A stretch of DNA of 64,000 bases, from NCBI GenBank assembly GCA_045133615.1, contig JBGUUQ010000056.1, positions 1-64,000 of the forward strand, given 5' to 3'. The notes beneath the pieces were generated by a model. It was not told where the DNA came from. It did not search any database and was given only the letters and a program-made list of their open reading frames with translations. This DNA comes from M3 sp045133615. Lineage in GTDB: Bacteria > Bacteroidota > Bacteroidia > Bacteroidales > Muribaculaceae. Shown one piece after another: positions 53,006-62,372 of this stretch. The first letter of the stretch is position 1. Every line of letters begins with the position of its first letter. A program made the position numbers and the translations under genes.

Positions 53006-56000
53006 ATGACTACTCACAAGCTATATTACCGAATCCTCACACTCCTCCTTGCCGTAGGCTTCGCGTTCCCCGCAGCCCGCGCCAACACCTACGACGGAGT
53101 CTCCACCGACCCCTCCACCGGCATCCACCGCATCGGCAACTACAACGTGCGCTATGCCAACGACGCTTCCGACGTCACCAACGGATGGGCATGGAGCAAC
53201 CGCAAAGCAAACCTCTTGCAACTTATCGAAGATATCGACTTCGACCTCCTCGGCCTGGAAGAAGTCACCGGCTCTACATCGCAAGGCGACCAGATGACCG
53301 ACATCGGCACCGCGTTGCTATCTTACGGCTATTCCTACTATCCGTTTGAACGCGACAATGGAGTGATCAACAATGGATATTCATATAATGTATTGGCTTA
53401 TAAAACTGCTAAATACTCTGTCCTCGGCAATGGTGGATTTTGGCTTTCCGCCACTCCCGATACCAAAGGGAGCTACGGATGGGAGTATAACGAATATGGT
53501 ACTACAAACGATAGCGGTGCGGCGATTGCACGTACTTGTTATTGGGTGAAGTTGCTTGTAAAAGACACTTCAAGCCCTGATTATGGCACTCCGTTTGTTT
53601 TCGCAATGGCTCATGCTAATGCCGGCAAGCTTCTCGACGGTCCCGAAAGCGGCAAATTATTGGTAAGCCGCCTGTCGCAATATGCCGATGAATTGGCCGA
53701 TGCATACGGACTGGAGCATGGAACCGTTCCGGTGATTCTCGTGGGCGACTTCAATATGGACCGCCGTCGCGGAGTCAACCAGCATGCCTACCGTGAATAT
53801 ATGACTTACTTCAGCGATGCCGGACTTTCGGCAGATTCAAAGGTGACGACTCCCAACAAGAGCACTGTATCGGCATGTAATTCGCTTACCACTACCGACT
53901 TCACTCCGATTACTTCTATCACCTCCGACAGTCAAGGCTCGATATTCGACTATGTGTTCTATCGCAATGTCCATGCCCAAAGCTATTATATCATCACCGA
54001 GACTTACAGTGCATCCAAAAACCCCTCCGACCACTATCCGATATATATAAACTGTACTCTCGGACATAATTGTCCCGATATTTATGTTAATGCCAATGCT
54101 GCATCGGGTGGCGACGGCTCGAAAGCATCGCCTTTCACCACTCTCACCGAAGCAAAAAAGATAGCGACTGCCGGCTCTACCGTGCACGTCACTGCCGACA
54201 CCTATAATGAAAGTTTCGAGCTTTCATCGCCGGTAGAATTTATCGGAGGCTACGACACTCAGTTTGAAAATATCATTGGCAAGACTGAAATAGACGGAAC
54301 CGGAAAATCGTTTGCTGTCAAAGCAAAACGTAACGGTCTCTACTTCTCCAATTTCAAGATTAGCAACACCGTATCAACCGGAACTACTGAAAGCGGAGCA
54401 TTCTACTCTACGGGAGCGGAAGTACATCTCAAAAACTGCGAATTCTACAACAATTCAGTCGCTACGACCACAAGCGTAGTCTCCGGTGCCGGATTGCATA
54501 CAGTGGCTCGCGATGTGGAACTCACCGATTGTTATTTCCATGGCAACACAGCTCCGTCGGGGAGCGCACTGTCGATTGAGTATATCGACGCTTCTATTTC
54601 CGGCGGAGACTGGGGCGCGGAGACGGTGAGAGTGTCGGGATGTACGTTTGCCGATAATTCCACTATCGATGTTTCCGGTAGCTCTACTCGCGGAGCCGTC
54701 AACGTGTCGTGCGGCTACATCGGCGAAAATGTCAACTTCTGGAACAATACGTTTGCCAACAATACATTTAACGGCACATCGGGTGGCGGTTCTGCCATTT
54801 ATGTGTACTCAAAATCCAATCCTCTTATCAATTTCGGTTTTAACACTATCGTAGGCAATGTATCCACGTCGACGGGTGAGGCACTTATCGTTTATCGCGG
54901 TTATCTCACATTGATTAACAATATCATTGCCGGAAACTATAATGCCGCGAAAGCCGATACCGGCACTCACGATGCATATGTCAATACTTCCGTTACCACC
55001 GTATCGGCAGCAAGATACAATGTGTTCTCCACCTCCACCTCTGCTGCTTCTGCTCTCTACGACTCCAACGGCACGGATGCCTATGCTATCAGCATCAATA
55101 CGGCTACAGTGTCGCACTACGGACAGATGCTTGCAGCGTTGCCCGAATTGCTCGACGGAGCAGCGGTAGATGGCAAGTTTGTGGCCGGATTGGCGATGAA
55201 CGGCGGAAATACCCCCACGGTGAAGGTCAATGCCACTTCGTTTGACGGAAAAGACATCTCGGTGCTTACGAGTTCGCTTCGCGCCCTCGAAGCCGCTTTC
55301 GGCGTAGACCTTAACGGCGACGGCGATACTTCTGACGTAATCAACACCGACCAACGCGGCTCGAAACGTCTCACCAACTCAGTGCCGGGAGCGTGCGAAT
55401 TTGTGCCGCTGCCGTTGTCTAACTATTTTGTGGTTCTCGACGATGAAGTTCCCTCCGGTTCTACAAAGAGTGGCTACTCTTGGGCAATGGCTGCTCCCGA
55501 AAGCAAGCTTCCCGAACTGCTTGCCACTGCCAAAGCCGGCTCTACGTTCTATCTCGGAACGGGTGTCTATAAACTTTACTCCAACTACGAAATCCCCGAA
55601 GGTATCGCCATCAAGGGTGGATATACCGCCGATATGCGTACCGGTCGCAATACCGACATCTCTTACGACGGCTACCTCTCCCCGGATCTCGGTGACGAAT
55701 ACAAAACCATTTTCGATGCACAAGGTCAAAACGGTGTAGACCTCGGAAAGGCAGGACAAGTGCCGTTTTTCATCATCGGCAATCCCAATGCCGCAAGTGG
55801 TCAGTACTCCGATTACTATAACGGAGCACTCAATACCGGAACAAAGACCGATGTAGACCGTGTGATGCTCCAAGGTATCGTGATTCGTAACGCAGTCAAC
55901 ACTCAGACCTCAATCGATTATGCCGGTAGTGCTATGGTGGTTACACATGCTATTGCCCGCCTTGCCAATGTGATTATCGAAGATTGTTCGGTAGGAACGG

Positions 56001-58804
56001 AGAGTGGCGGTTCAAAAGACCGAGGCGGTGTGATTAGCGTACGCGGCTCATATTTCTTTGCTGCCGATTGCGCATGGCGTAACAACCAATCCACTCGAAA
56101 CGGTGTGGCTCTCAATGTCCGCCAACGTGAGTCGAAAGGCGCCACTGACGAAACTGATCGCTCTATCGTGATTCTCGACCGTTGTGAGTTTACCGATAAT
56201 ACGTTGTACAAACCCTCTTGGACGAGCGCTACTTATGGTGGAGCGTTGGTAATGGGCGACTATTCAGGTACGCTTTATATGAACAACTGTACAGCAACCG
56301 GCACTCATATCTATAGCAACGGTGCATTTGCACGCATCGGTACGGCGGTGAGATTTTTCTGTACCAACAGCACATTCTATGACTGTACTGCTACCGGTGA
56401 TCTTAAAGGTATAGTATCTGTTGGTGGTTCGGCTCAGACATTTATAGCCAATACCATCTGCGTAAATTCGTCGGATGTGTCAGGCAACAATAATAAAGCC
56501 GTTGTGTATTTCCAAAGCGGATTTACATCAGGTGGCAACAATGTGTGGGGTTCGCTCTATAATGCTAACGGCAGCACTCTTGCCGACACGGATTTGCAAG
56601 CATATACTTACACTACTTCCGCTGTGTTCGGCAGCAATACTCTCGCAGTCGATGGCGGTAACGGCTTGCAAGTGATTCGTCCGCTCGATGCGTATAAAAA
56701 GGTGAAAGTGTCGGAACTTAAGGCGCTCGCGGCAACATGGTCGTTGCCCGACGAAGTGGATATTGCTCGCGACCAGCGCGGACTCTATCGCAGTGGCGAT
56801 GTCACCTATTGCGGAGCTTATGACCCCAATGCGACAAAGGTTCGTCCCGCACATCAATATTTCGTAAGTGTTGACGGTAATGGCGACGGTATGACGTGGG
56901 AAAGTCCGCTTTCACCCAAGCGATTTGCCTATCTCCTCGAAGATGCTCCCATCGGCGATGAATATTATATCATGGAGGGTGAGTACAAACCTGTATTCAC
57001 CAATTCGGCATCCGCTTCGACCACCACGTTCCACCCGTGGCTTATCCCGGAAGGTGTCACCATCCGTGGCGGTTATCCCGAATCGTCGACAGGTACCGAG
57101 ACTGAAATTACTTATCCTACCAATACCGAAACCATTTTCACTGCCGACTACGATGGTGACGGAGTGGGGGACAACGGCGACCTTCCGTTCTTCTGGTTCG
57201 ACAATTCCGACGGCGACAAGGACAACTATGAGTTGACAACAATCGAGGGCATCACTATCCGCGATGCATACTCCACTTGCGAAGACCGCAAGTTCTATCG
57301 CGACCCGATATTCCTCGAACATGTCAATGTGGAATTCGGTTGGGTGAAGATTCTCAACAATACCACCGGCTATCTTACAAAATATGAGTCCGACTACTAT
57401 CAGCTTGAACCGAAAGCCGGCTATGAATCGAAAGGCTCATCGTTTGCCCTTCCCGCGACTTATACATTACCGGTATATGAAGTTTCCGGCGCGGGTGGCG
57501 CAATGACCGTACGCGGCTCGAAGGTGTATCTCCACGATTGTATCTGGCGCGACAATAAGACCACTCACGGCGGTGCGGCTCTCTGTATCCGTCAGCGCGA
57601 CGGCCACACTCTTGAGGCTACTACAGACCGCTCTGTCGTGAAAATCGAACGCAACGAATTTACCGACAATATACTCCCCGTACAGGGCGTGACCGAGAAA
57701 GAACCGGAATTGGACTCTTCCGGTCAGCGCACGGGTTATTACAAATATCACGAACTTGCCCGCTACGGCGGTGCCATCTCTCTTGCCGATTATGGCGGTA
57801 CGCTCTATATGATTAACTGTACTGTCAGCGGTTCTCACGTGCAATATGCCGGTGGCGCTGTGCGTATCGGTACAGGCGGTGTGTTCTACTCGATGAGCAA
57901 CACATTCTTCGACTGTACGGCGCCCACAGGTGGCGGTTCGTTGCTATCGATTGGCAGCAAGACCACAAGCAGCATCTCCAACACTATTGCTGTCAATGAC
58001 GCCGAATATGAAACAACCTACGGCGCAACCAGCCCCGCTGTGCGCATCCAAAGTAACAGCACAGTCAACAAGGGTGCCTACAATGTGTTCGGCTCGTTTG
58101 CCGACGAAGCAAACACCGGTGTGATTACCAACAATATCACCGACGACGAAACCGGCGTTTATCCTTACAACGACATCCGCTCATCCAACTCGATGGAAAC
58201 CGTGTTTGTCAACAATCTCACCGAGGAAGCGGCTCTCGCAGCCGAGCAGGAATCGGAGTTAAGCATTACATTCTTCGACAACGACCGCTATCCCGGCTAC
58301 GACTATCTTATCGCCAACGAGCGTCATACCGCCGAAGAGGGTGCGATGGACTCTTATGTGATTACCCCCAAGAAGATATATTACGAGAAGTATTATCAGA
58401 CTAATTTCAGCAAAAGCTACGGCGACCGCCTCATCGCGCTTCGCGCTGCTTGGGACATCGCCAGCGAAAAGGATGGGGAAATGGACCTCTGGCGCGACCA
58501 GCGTATGGCTGAACGCGACCAAAACACTATCGTGGGTGCATACGACCCCTATGCAATGGAATGGTCAGGTACGACCGAATCGCAATCTATCGAGAGCGAA
58601 CTCTCGACAGTGATGATAACCGGTATCGGCAACGACTGCTATCGCATCAGCGGTGCCGAGGGCACATGCCGCGTATATGACCTCGTAGGTCATATAATCA
58701 GTACTGATTATGTCACCGAAGGCTCTGTAATCAATCTTAGCGGTGCGCCGTCGGGCATGTATATCATCAATGTGTCGGGGCATACTGCCAAAATCGTAAA
58801 ATAA
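53006..58804 (+). CDS. Very large secreted fusion: EEP phosphoesterase domain plus three beta-helix modules
   Basis: The 1932-residue protein has a signal peptide (to about residue 26). An endonuclease/exonuclease/phosphatase domain covers about 40-350, with NYNVRY (45-50), metal-binding E85/E86 in GLEEV, H203, GDFNMD (247-252) and the catalytic SDHYP (341-345). Three beta-helix modules start at about residues 358 (DIYVNANAASGGDGSKASPF), 806 (NYFVVLDD) and 1282 (HQYFVSVDGNGDGMTWESPL), each with an EGVTIRGGY-type turn; a C-terminal sorting-like tail begins near 1860. The EEP family includes DNase I, sphingomyelinases and inositol-phosphate phosphatases; which activity applies here is open. It is the first gene of a four-gene unit. 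Confidence 0.88.
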   Translation: MTTHKLYYRILTLLLAVGFAFPAARANTYDGVSTDPSTGIHRIGNYNVRYANDASDVTNGWAWSNRKANLLQLIEDIDFDLLGLEEVTGSTSQGDQMTDIGTALLSYGYSYYPFERDNGVINNGYSYNVLAYKTAKYSVLGNGGFWLSATPDTKGSYGWEYNEYGTTNDSGAAIARTCYWVKLLVKDTSSPDYGTPFVFAMAHANAGKLLDGPESGKLLVSRLSQYADELADAYGLEHGTVPVILVGDFNMDRRRGVNQHAYREYMTYFSDAGLSADSKVTTPNKSTVSACNSLTTTDFTPITSITSDSQGSIFDYVFYRNVHAQSYYIITETYSASKNPSDHYPIYINCTLGHNCPDIYVNANAASGGDGSKASPFTTLTEAKKIATAGSTVHVTADTYNESFELSSPVEFIGGYDTQFENIIGKTEIDGTGKSFAVKAKRNGLYFSNFKISNTVSTGTTESGAFYSTGAEVHLKNCEFYNNSVATTTSVVSGAGLHTVARDVELTDCYFHGNTAPSGSALSIEYIDASISGGDWGAETVRVSGCTFADNSTIDVSGSSTRGAVNVSCGYIGENVNFWNNTFANNTFNGTSGGGSAIYVYSKSNPLINFGFNTIVGNVSTSTGEALIVYRGYLTLINNIIAGNYNAAKADTGTHDAYVNTSVTTVSAARYNVFSTSTSAASALYDSNGTDAYAISINTATVSHYGQMLAALPELLDGAAVDGKFVAGLAMNGGNTPTVKVNATSFDGKDISVLTSSLRALEAAFGVDLNGDGDTSDVINTDQRGSKRLTNSVPGACEFVPLPLSNYFVVLDDEVPSGSTKSGYSWAMAAPESKLPELLATAKAGSTFYLGTGVYKLYSNYEIPEGIAIKGGYTADMRTGRNTDISYDGYLSPDLGDEYKTIFDAQGQNGVDLGKAGQVPFFIIGNPNAASGQYSDYYNGALNTGTKTDVDRVMLQGIVIRNAVNTQTSIDYAGSAMVVTHAIARLANVIIEDCSVGTESGGSKDRGGVISVRGSYFFAADCAWRNNQSTRNGVALNVRQRESKGATDETDRSIVILDRCEFTDNTLYKPSWTSATYGGALVMGDYSGTLYMNNCTATGTHIYSNGAFARIGTAVRFFCTNSTFYDCTATGDLKGIVSVGGSAQTFIANTICVNSSDVSGNNNKAVVYFQSGFTSGGNNVWGSLYNANGSTLADTDLQAYTYTTSAVFGSNTLAVDGGNGLQVIRPLDAYKKVKVSELKALAATWSLPDEVDIARDQRGLYRSGDVTYCGAYDPNATKVRPAHQYFVSVDGNGDGMTWESPLSPKRFAYLLEDAPIGDEYYIMEGEYKPVFTNSASASTTTFHPWLIPEGVTIRGGYPESSTGTETEITYPTNTETIFTADYDGDGVGDNGDLPFFWFDNSDGDKDNYELTTIEGITIRDAYSTCEDRKFYRDPIFLEHVNVEFGWVKILNNTTGYLTKYESDYYQLEPKAGYESKGSSFALPATYTLPVYEVSGAGGAMTVRGSKVYLHDCIWRDNKTTHGGAALCIRQRDGHTLEATTDRSVVKIERNEFTDNILPVQGVTEKEPELDSSGQRTGYYKYHELARYGGAISLADYGGTLYMINCTVSGSHVQYAGGAVRIGTGGVFYSMSNTFFDCTAPTGGGSLLSIGSKTTSSISNTIAVNDAEYETTYGATSPAVRIQSNSTVNKGAYNVFGSFADEANTGVITNNITDDETGVYPYNDIRSSNSMETVFVNNLTEEAALAAEQESELSITFFDNDRYPGYDYLIANERHTAEEGAMDSYVITPKKIYYEKYYQTNFSKSYGDRLIALRAAWDIASEKDGEMDLWRDQRMAERDQNTIVGAYDPYAMEWSGTTESQSIESELSTVMITGIGNDCYRISGAEGTCRVYDLVGHIISTDYVTEGSVINLSGAPSGMYIINVSGHTAKIVK

Positions 58805-58831
58805 ACAGTAACCAAACAAGAACTCAATACA

Positions 58832-59806
58832 ATGTCGAAAAAAGGATTATCAGTATATGCAATGATTGTGACGGTGTCTCTTGCGCTTAATGCGCAAGAG
58901 TACCACACATTCGCCACCTGCAATGTGCGCTACACCAATGCTGCCGCCGACAGTTGCCAACGCAGCTGGGGCGAGCGCGGTCGATATGTGGTACAGACCA
59001 TTACCGACTACGATTTCGACATTGTGGGAATGCAGGAGGTGTCGGGACACAAGGGCGACCGCTCGTGGACATCCGACGGCACCAAAAGCGGACTCTCGCA
59101 ATATCAGGACTTGCAGCAGCGTATGCCTCAGTATGAGTTTATCGCCTATGAACGCGACGGCAACGATGCCGGTGTGGACTACTCATACAATGCTATCGCC
59201 TACAAACGCGACCGGTATGAGGTTATCGCCACCGACTGCTTCTGGCTGTCGGACACCCCCGAAAAGGCGAGCTTCGGCTGGGCTTACAATACCGATGGTA
59301 CATTCAAGTTTAAGCGCACATGCGCTTGGGCGAAGATGCGCGAGAAGGCTACCGGCAAGGAGTTTTATTTCGCGGTGACGCATTGCAACTACGCTCCGTC
59401 GATCGACGGTCCCAAAGGGGCACGGCTCATTGTGGAACGATTGTCGGCCATGGCGGGCGATCTCCCCGTGGTGCTTGTGGGCGACTTCAATATGCATAAA
59501 ATCAACCATTGGAACGCATATCGTGAGTATATATCCTATTTCTCCGATGCCTCAACTTCATCGTGTCGCTATCTGAGTCTGCCCGAAGCCAACGGACAGA
59601 CTGCGTGGACCACGACGCAATGGACTCCCATCACAGAGGCTGAGAACGGACAAGCCTACGACTATCTGTTTTATCGCAATATGCACGCTCATCAGTACAG
59701 CATCATCACCGAGAACTACGGTCGACCGCTCAACCCGTCGGACCATTACCCTGTGATGGTGAAATTCTCGTTTGCCGATGAGTGTAAGACCAAATGCCGG
59801 AAATAA
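58832..59806 (+). CDS. Secreted stand-alone EEP-family phosphoesterase
   Basis: The 324-residue protein has a signal peptide (to about residue 21, LNAQE) and a complete EEP domain: NVRY (31-34), E69 in MQEV, H184, GDFNM (217-221) and SDHYP (303-307), so all expected metal and catalytic positions are present. It lacks the beta-helix and the sorting tail of its two neighbours and thus probably remains periplasmic or is released. It lies 27 bp after the giant fusion gene and 31 bp before the third EEP gene; the three domains are clear paralogues. Confidence 0.9.
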   Translation: MSKKGLSVYAMIVTVSLALNAQEYHTFATCNVRYTNAAADSCQRSWGERGRYVVQTITDYDFDIVGMQEVSGHKGDRSWTSDGTKSGLSQYQDLQQRMPQYEFIAYERDGNDAGVDYSYNAIAYKRDRYEVIATDCFWLSDTPEKASFGWAYNTDGTFKFKRTCAWAKMREKATGKEFYFAVTHCNYAPSIDGPKGARLIVERLSAMAGDLPVVLVGDFNMHKINHWNAYREYISYFSDASTSSCRYLSLPEANGQTAWTTTQWTPITEAENGQAYDYLFYRNMHAHQYSIITENYGRPLNPSDHYPVMVKFSFADECKTKCRK

Positions 59807-59837
59807 CGAAAAAAATAACTTAAATACCCATTATACA

Positions 59838-62336
59838 ATGAAAAATTTTTGGAAAAACTTATTTGTATTGTCGGTCGCTTCGGTGAGCACTTTCGCTCTC
59901 TCGGCACAGGACAATGTTCATGCCTTTGCGACTTACAATGTCCGCTACCTTAATGATTCGTCGGGCGAAAACGTTGCCGGAAACTCGGAAGGAAAGAGTT
60001 GGGATTTACGTGGTCCCTATGTGTTTCAAATCATTGAAAACTACGACTTCGACGTGGTAGGCTTTCAGGAAGTGACCGGTCGCAGCGGAAAATATTCGTT
60101 AAGCCACGGCTCCGGCTACTCTCAACGCGAGGAGATAATGATGGCTCTCGATGATGAGTACGACTTCTTCGATTGCGAGCGCGACGGAAATTCTGCCGGC
60201 AAGGACTATTCCTACAATATGTTGGCTTACAAGACGTCGAAATATGAGGCTGTCGATAATGGCTGCTTCTGGCTCTCGTCGACTCCCGATGTTGCAAGTA
60301 CGGGATGGGTTACCGATGGTATCCGTCGTACCTGCGTGTGGGCTAAGTTGAAAGTGAAAGCTACCGGCGAAGAGTTTGTGTTTGCTGTCACTCACGTGAA
60401 CTATGCTCCCACTCTCGACGGTCCTCCCAGTGCCCGCGTGCTCGTAAGCCGCCTTTCGGCTATTGCCGGCGACCTCCCCGTGGTGCTTTTGGGTGACTTC
60501 AATATGAGCCGTTCTCACACTGCGGCTTATCGCGAATATGTGTCTTACTTCTCGGAAGCTGCTACATCAGCCGACAAAGTGCTCTGCGTCCCCGAAGAAA
60601 ACGGTCAATTTGAATGGACCACAACCCAGTGGACCACTGCCGACAAGGCTACTTCCGGCAACGACTTCGACCATATCTTCTACCGCAATATGCACGCCAA
60701 CGCTTGCTATACGATCACAGAAAATTTCGGTCGCGGTATCAACCCCTCCGACCACTATCCCGTGATGGGTGAGTTCACACTCGGCAATTCCACTCCCGAC
60801 GTGTATGTGGACTGCGAAGCCGCCGATGGCGGTGACGGCTCGAAGGCTGCTCCGTTCAACACTATCGCAGCCGCTACAGCCGCTGTGACTGCCGGTTCGA
60901 ACATTCACGTTACTGCCGGCACTTATACCGAACCCGTTGAAATCGCTGTCCCTGCAAATATTATTGGTGGCTACGATTCTGAATTTACTTCGATCGTAGG
61001 TAAGACCGTAATGGATGGTCAGGGTGAAAATTCTCGCCTTATTTCGGCTCCGGTCTACAGCCTGTCGCTCTCAAACTTCAAATTCTGCAACACTAAATCC
61101 ACGCTTGGCACTACCGACGGTGCCGTGTATATTGCCGGCGCTTCACTGACACTCGATAATGTGGAATTTGCTGACAATACGGCTTATGCTTACGGAGCCG
61201 GTGTTTACTCCACCGCTTATAAGGTAGATGTCAACAACTGTGTATTTACCGGCAACACTTCTCCCGCCGGAGCTGCTCTCTATCTTAGCGCAGCCGACGA
61301 AATCAAGATTTCAAACAGCGAATTTTCGGGCAATACGGCTACGAAATACGGTGTTGTGGACATTGAAGGCGATGGCTCCAACCACACGATTTGGAACAGC
61401 ACATTTGCCAACAATACTCTCGCAGCCAAAAGCATCCGCACCGTTGCCACTGCAAAAAGCTATGGCGGCTCTGCAATCTATGCAAACTATGCAAGCCAGA
61501 CTTCGCTTAATTTCGGACACAACACTATCGTAGGAAATAATGCCACTTATACCGGCACTGTTGCCAACTTCACCGGTGCTGCTATCAACACTTACGGTGG
61601 TATTGTAAAATTATACAACAATATAGTTGCCGGCAATACCACCGTAGCTGAACATGGCAACGGCGACATTGCTTGCTACGTAGACACCGATTATGCTGCC
61701 GCTACGGTTGGAAGCACCTACAATATTTACACTTCGGCAGAGTCGATTAACTATACCACAGGTGTTGGCGACTTCACTGCCGACAGCAGCGAAGCCGGTC
61801 TCGCAGCATTGGCTGAAACTCTCGACGGCTCTGTTACCGACGGTCTGTTTACCGCCAATCTTTCTGATTGCGGTGGTTACACTCGCGTCGTTAAGCCTAT
61901 CGCACAGACTTATGCCGGCAAGGATATCAATATCCTTAAGGATACTTCCCGCGTACATCGTCTCTTGGCAGAGTCTACTTTCGGGGTCGACCTTAACCGC
62001 GACGGCTCAATCGACGGCTATCTCACCATCGACCAACGCGGCGAAAATCGTGCGGAATCTACCATCCCCGGTTCCTGCGAATACATCGAGGATAGCGGTA
62101 TCGATGATATCGCTGCATCGCAATGCGGGGTTACTATTGCCACCGTTTCACAAAACGTCTATGTCGTTAAGTCGGCTTCTTCAATCGGACATGTAGCGGT
62201 TTACTCCATCGCCGGAGCATCCGTATTGACCGACAATGTTGCCGAATGTGAATACACTCTCGACCTCAATCATTGTGCAGCCGGTGTCTACATCATCAAT
62301 GCCGGCGACTTGACTGCAAAAGTCATCGTGAAATAA
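59838..62336 (+). CDS. Secreted fusion: EEP phosphoesterase domain plus one beta-helix module
   Basis: The start is set at 59838 (MKNFWKNLFVLSVASVSTFALSAQ), which gives a clean signal peptide; the longer frame from 59772 begins inside the preceding gene. The 832-residue protein has an EEP domain at about 28-315 (NVRY 34-37, E78, H186, GDFNM 219-223, SDHYP 304-308), a beta-helix module at about 320-755 (DVYVDCEAADGGDGSKAAPF opening) and a C-terminal tail (VAVYSIAGASVLTDN, then AAGVYIINAGDLTAKVIVK). It looks like a short version of the 1932-residue protein, arisen by duplication with loss or gain of modules. Confidence 0.9.
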   Translation: MKNFWKNLFVLSVASVSTFALSAQDNVHAFATYNVRYLNDSSGENVAGNSEGKSWDLRGPYVFQIIENYDFDVVGFQEVTGRSGKYSLSHGSGYSQREEIMMALDDEYDFFDCERDGNSAGKDYSYNMLAYKTSKYEAVDNGCFWLSSTPDVASTGWVTDGIRRTCVWAKLKVKATGEEFVFAVTHVNYAPTLDGPPSARVLVSRLSAIAGDLPVVLLGDFNMSRSHTAAYREYVSYFSEAATSADKVLCVPEENGQFEWTTTQWTTADKATSGNDFDHIFYRNMHANACYTITENFGRGINPSDHYPVMGEFTLGNSTPDVYVDCEAADGGDGSKAAPFNTIAAATAAVTAGSNIHVTAGTYTEPVEIAVPANIIGGYDSEFTSIVGKTVMDGQGENSRLISAPVYSLSLSNFKFCNTKSTLGTTDGAVYIAGASLTLDNVEFADNTAYAYGAGVYSTAYKVDVNNCVFTGNTSPAGAALYLSAADEIKISNSEFSGNTATKYGVVDIEGDGSNHTIWNSTFANNTLAAKSIRTVATAKSYGGSAIYANYASQTSLNFGHNTIVGNNATYTGTVANFTGAAINTYGGIVKLYNNIVAGNTTVAEHGNGDIACYVDTDYAAATVGSTYNIYTSAESINYTTGVGDFTADSSEAGLAALAETLDGSVTDGLFTANLSDCGGYTRVVKPIAQTYAGKDINILKDTSRVHRLLAESTFGVDLNRDGSIDGYLTIDQRGENRAESTIPGSCEYIEDSGIDDIAASQCGVTIATVSQNVYVVKSASSIGHVAVYSIAGASVLTDNVAECEYTLDLNHCAAGVYIINAGDLTAKVIVK

Positions 62337-62372
62337 TATCGATACTCATACTTAATTCTATACAACGCGATT

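Noticed and set aside
59772..59837. Upstream extension of the third EEP gene
   Set aside because: It begins inside the preceding EEP gene and would mask the signal peptide that starts at 59838.
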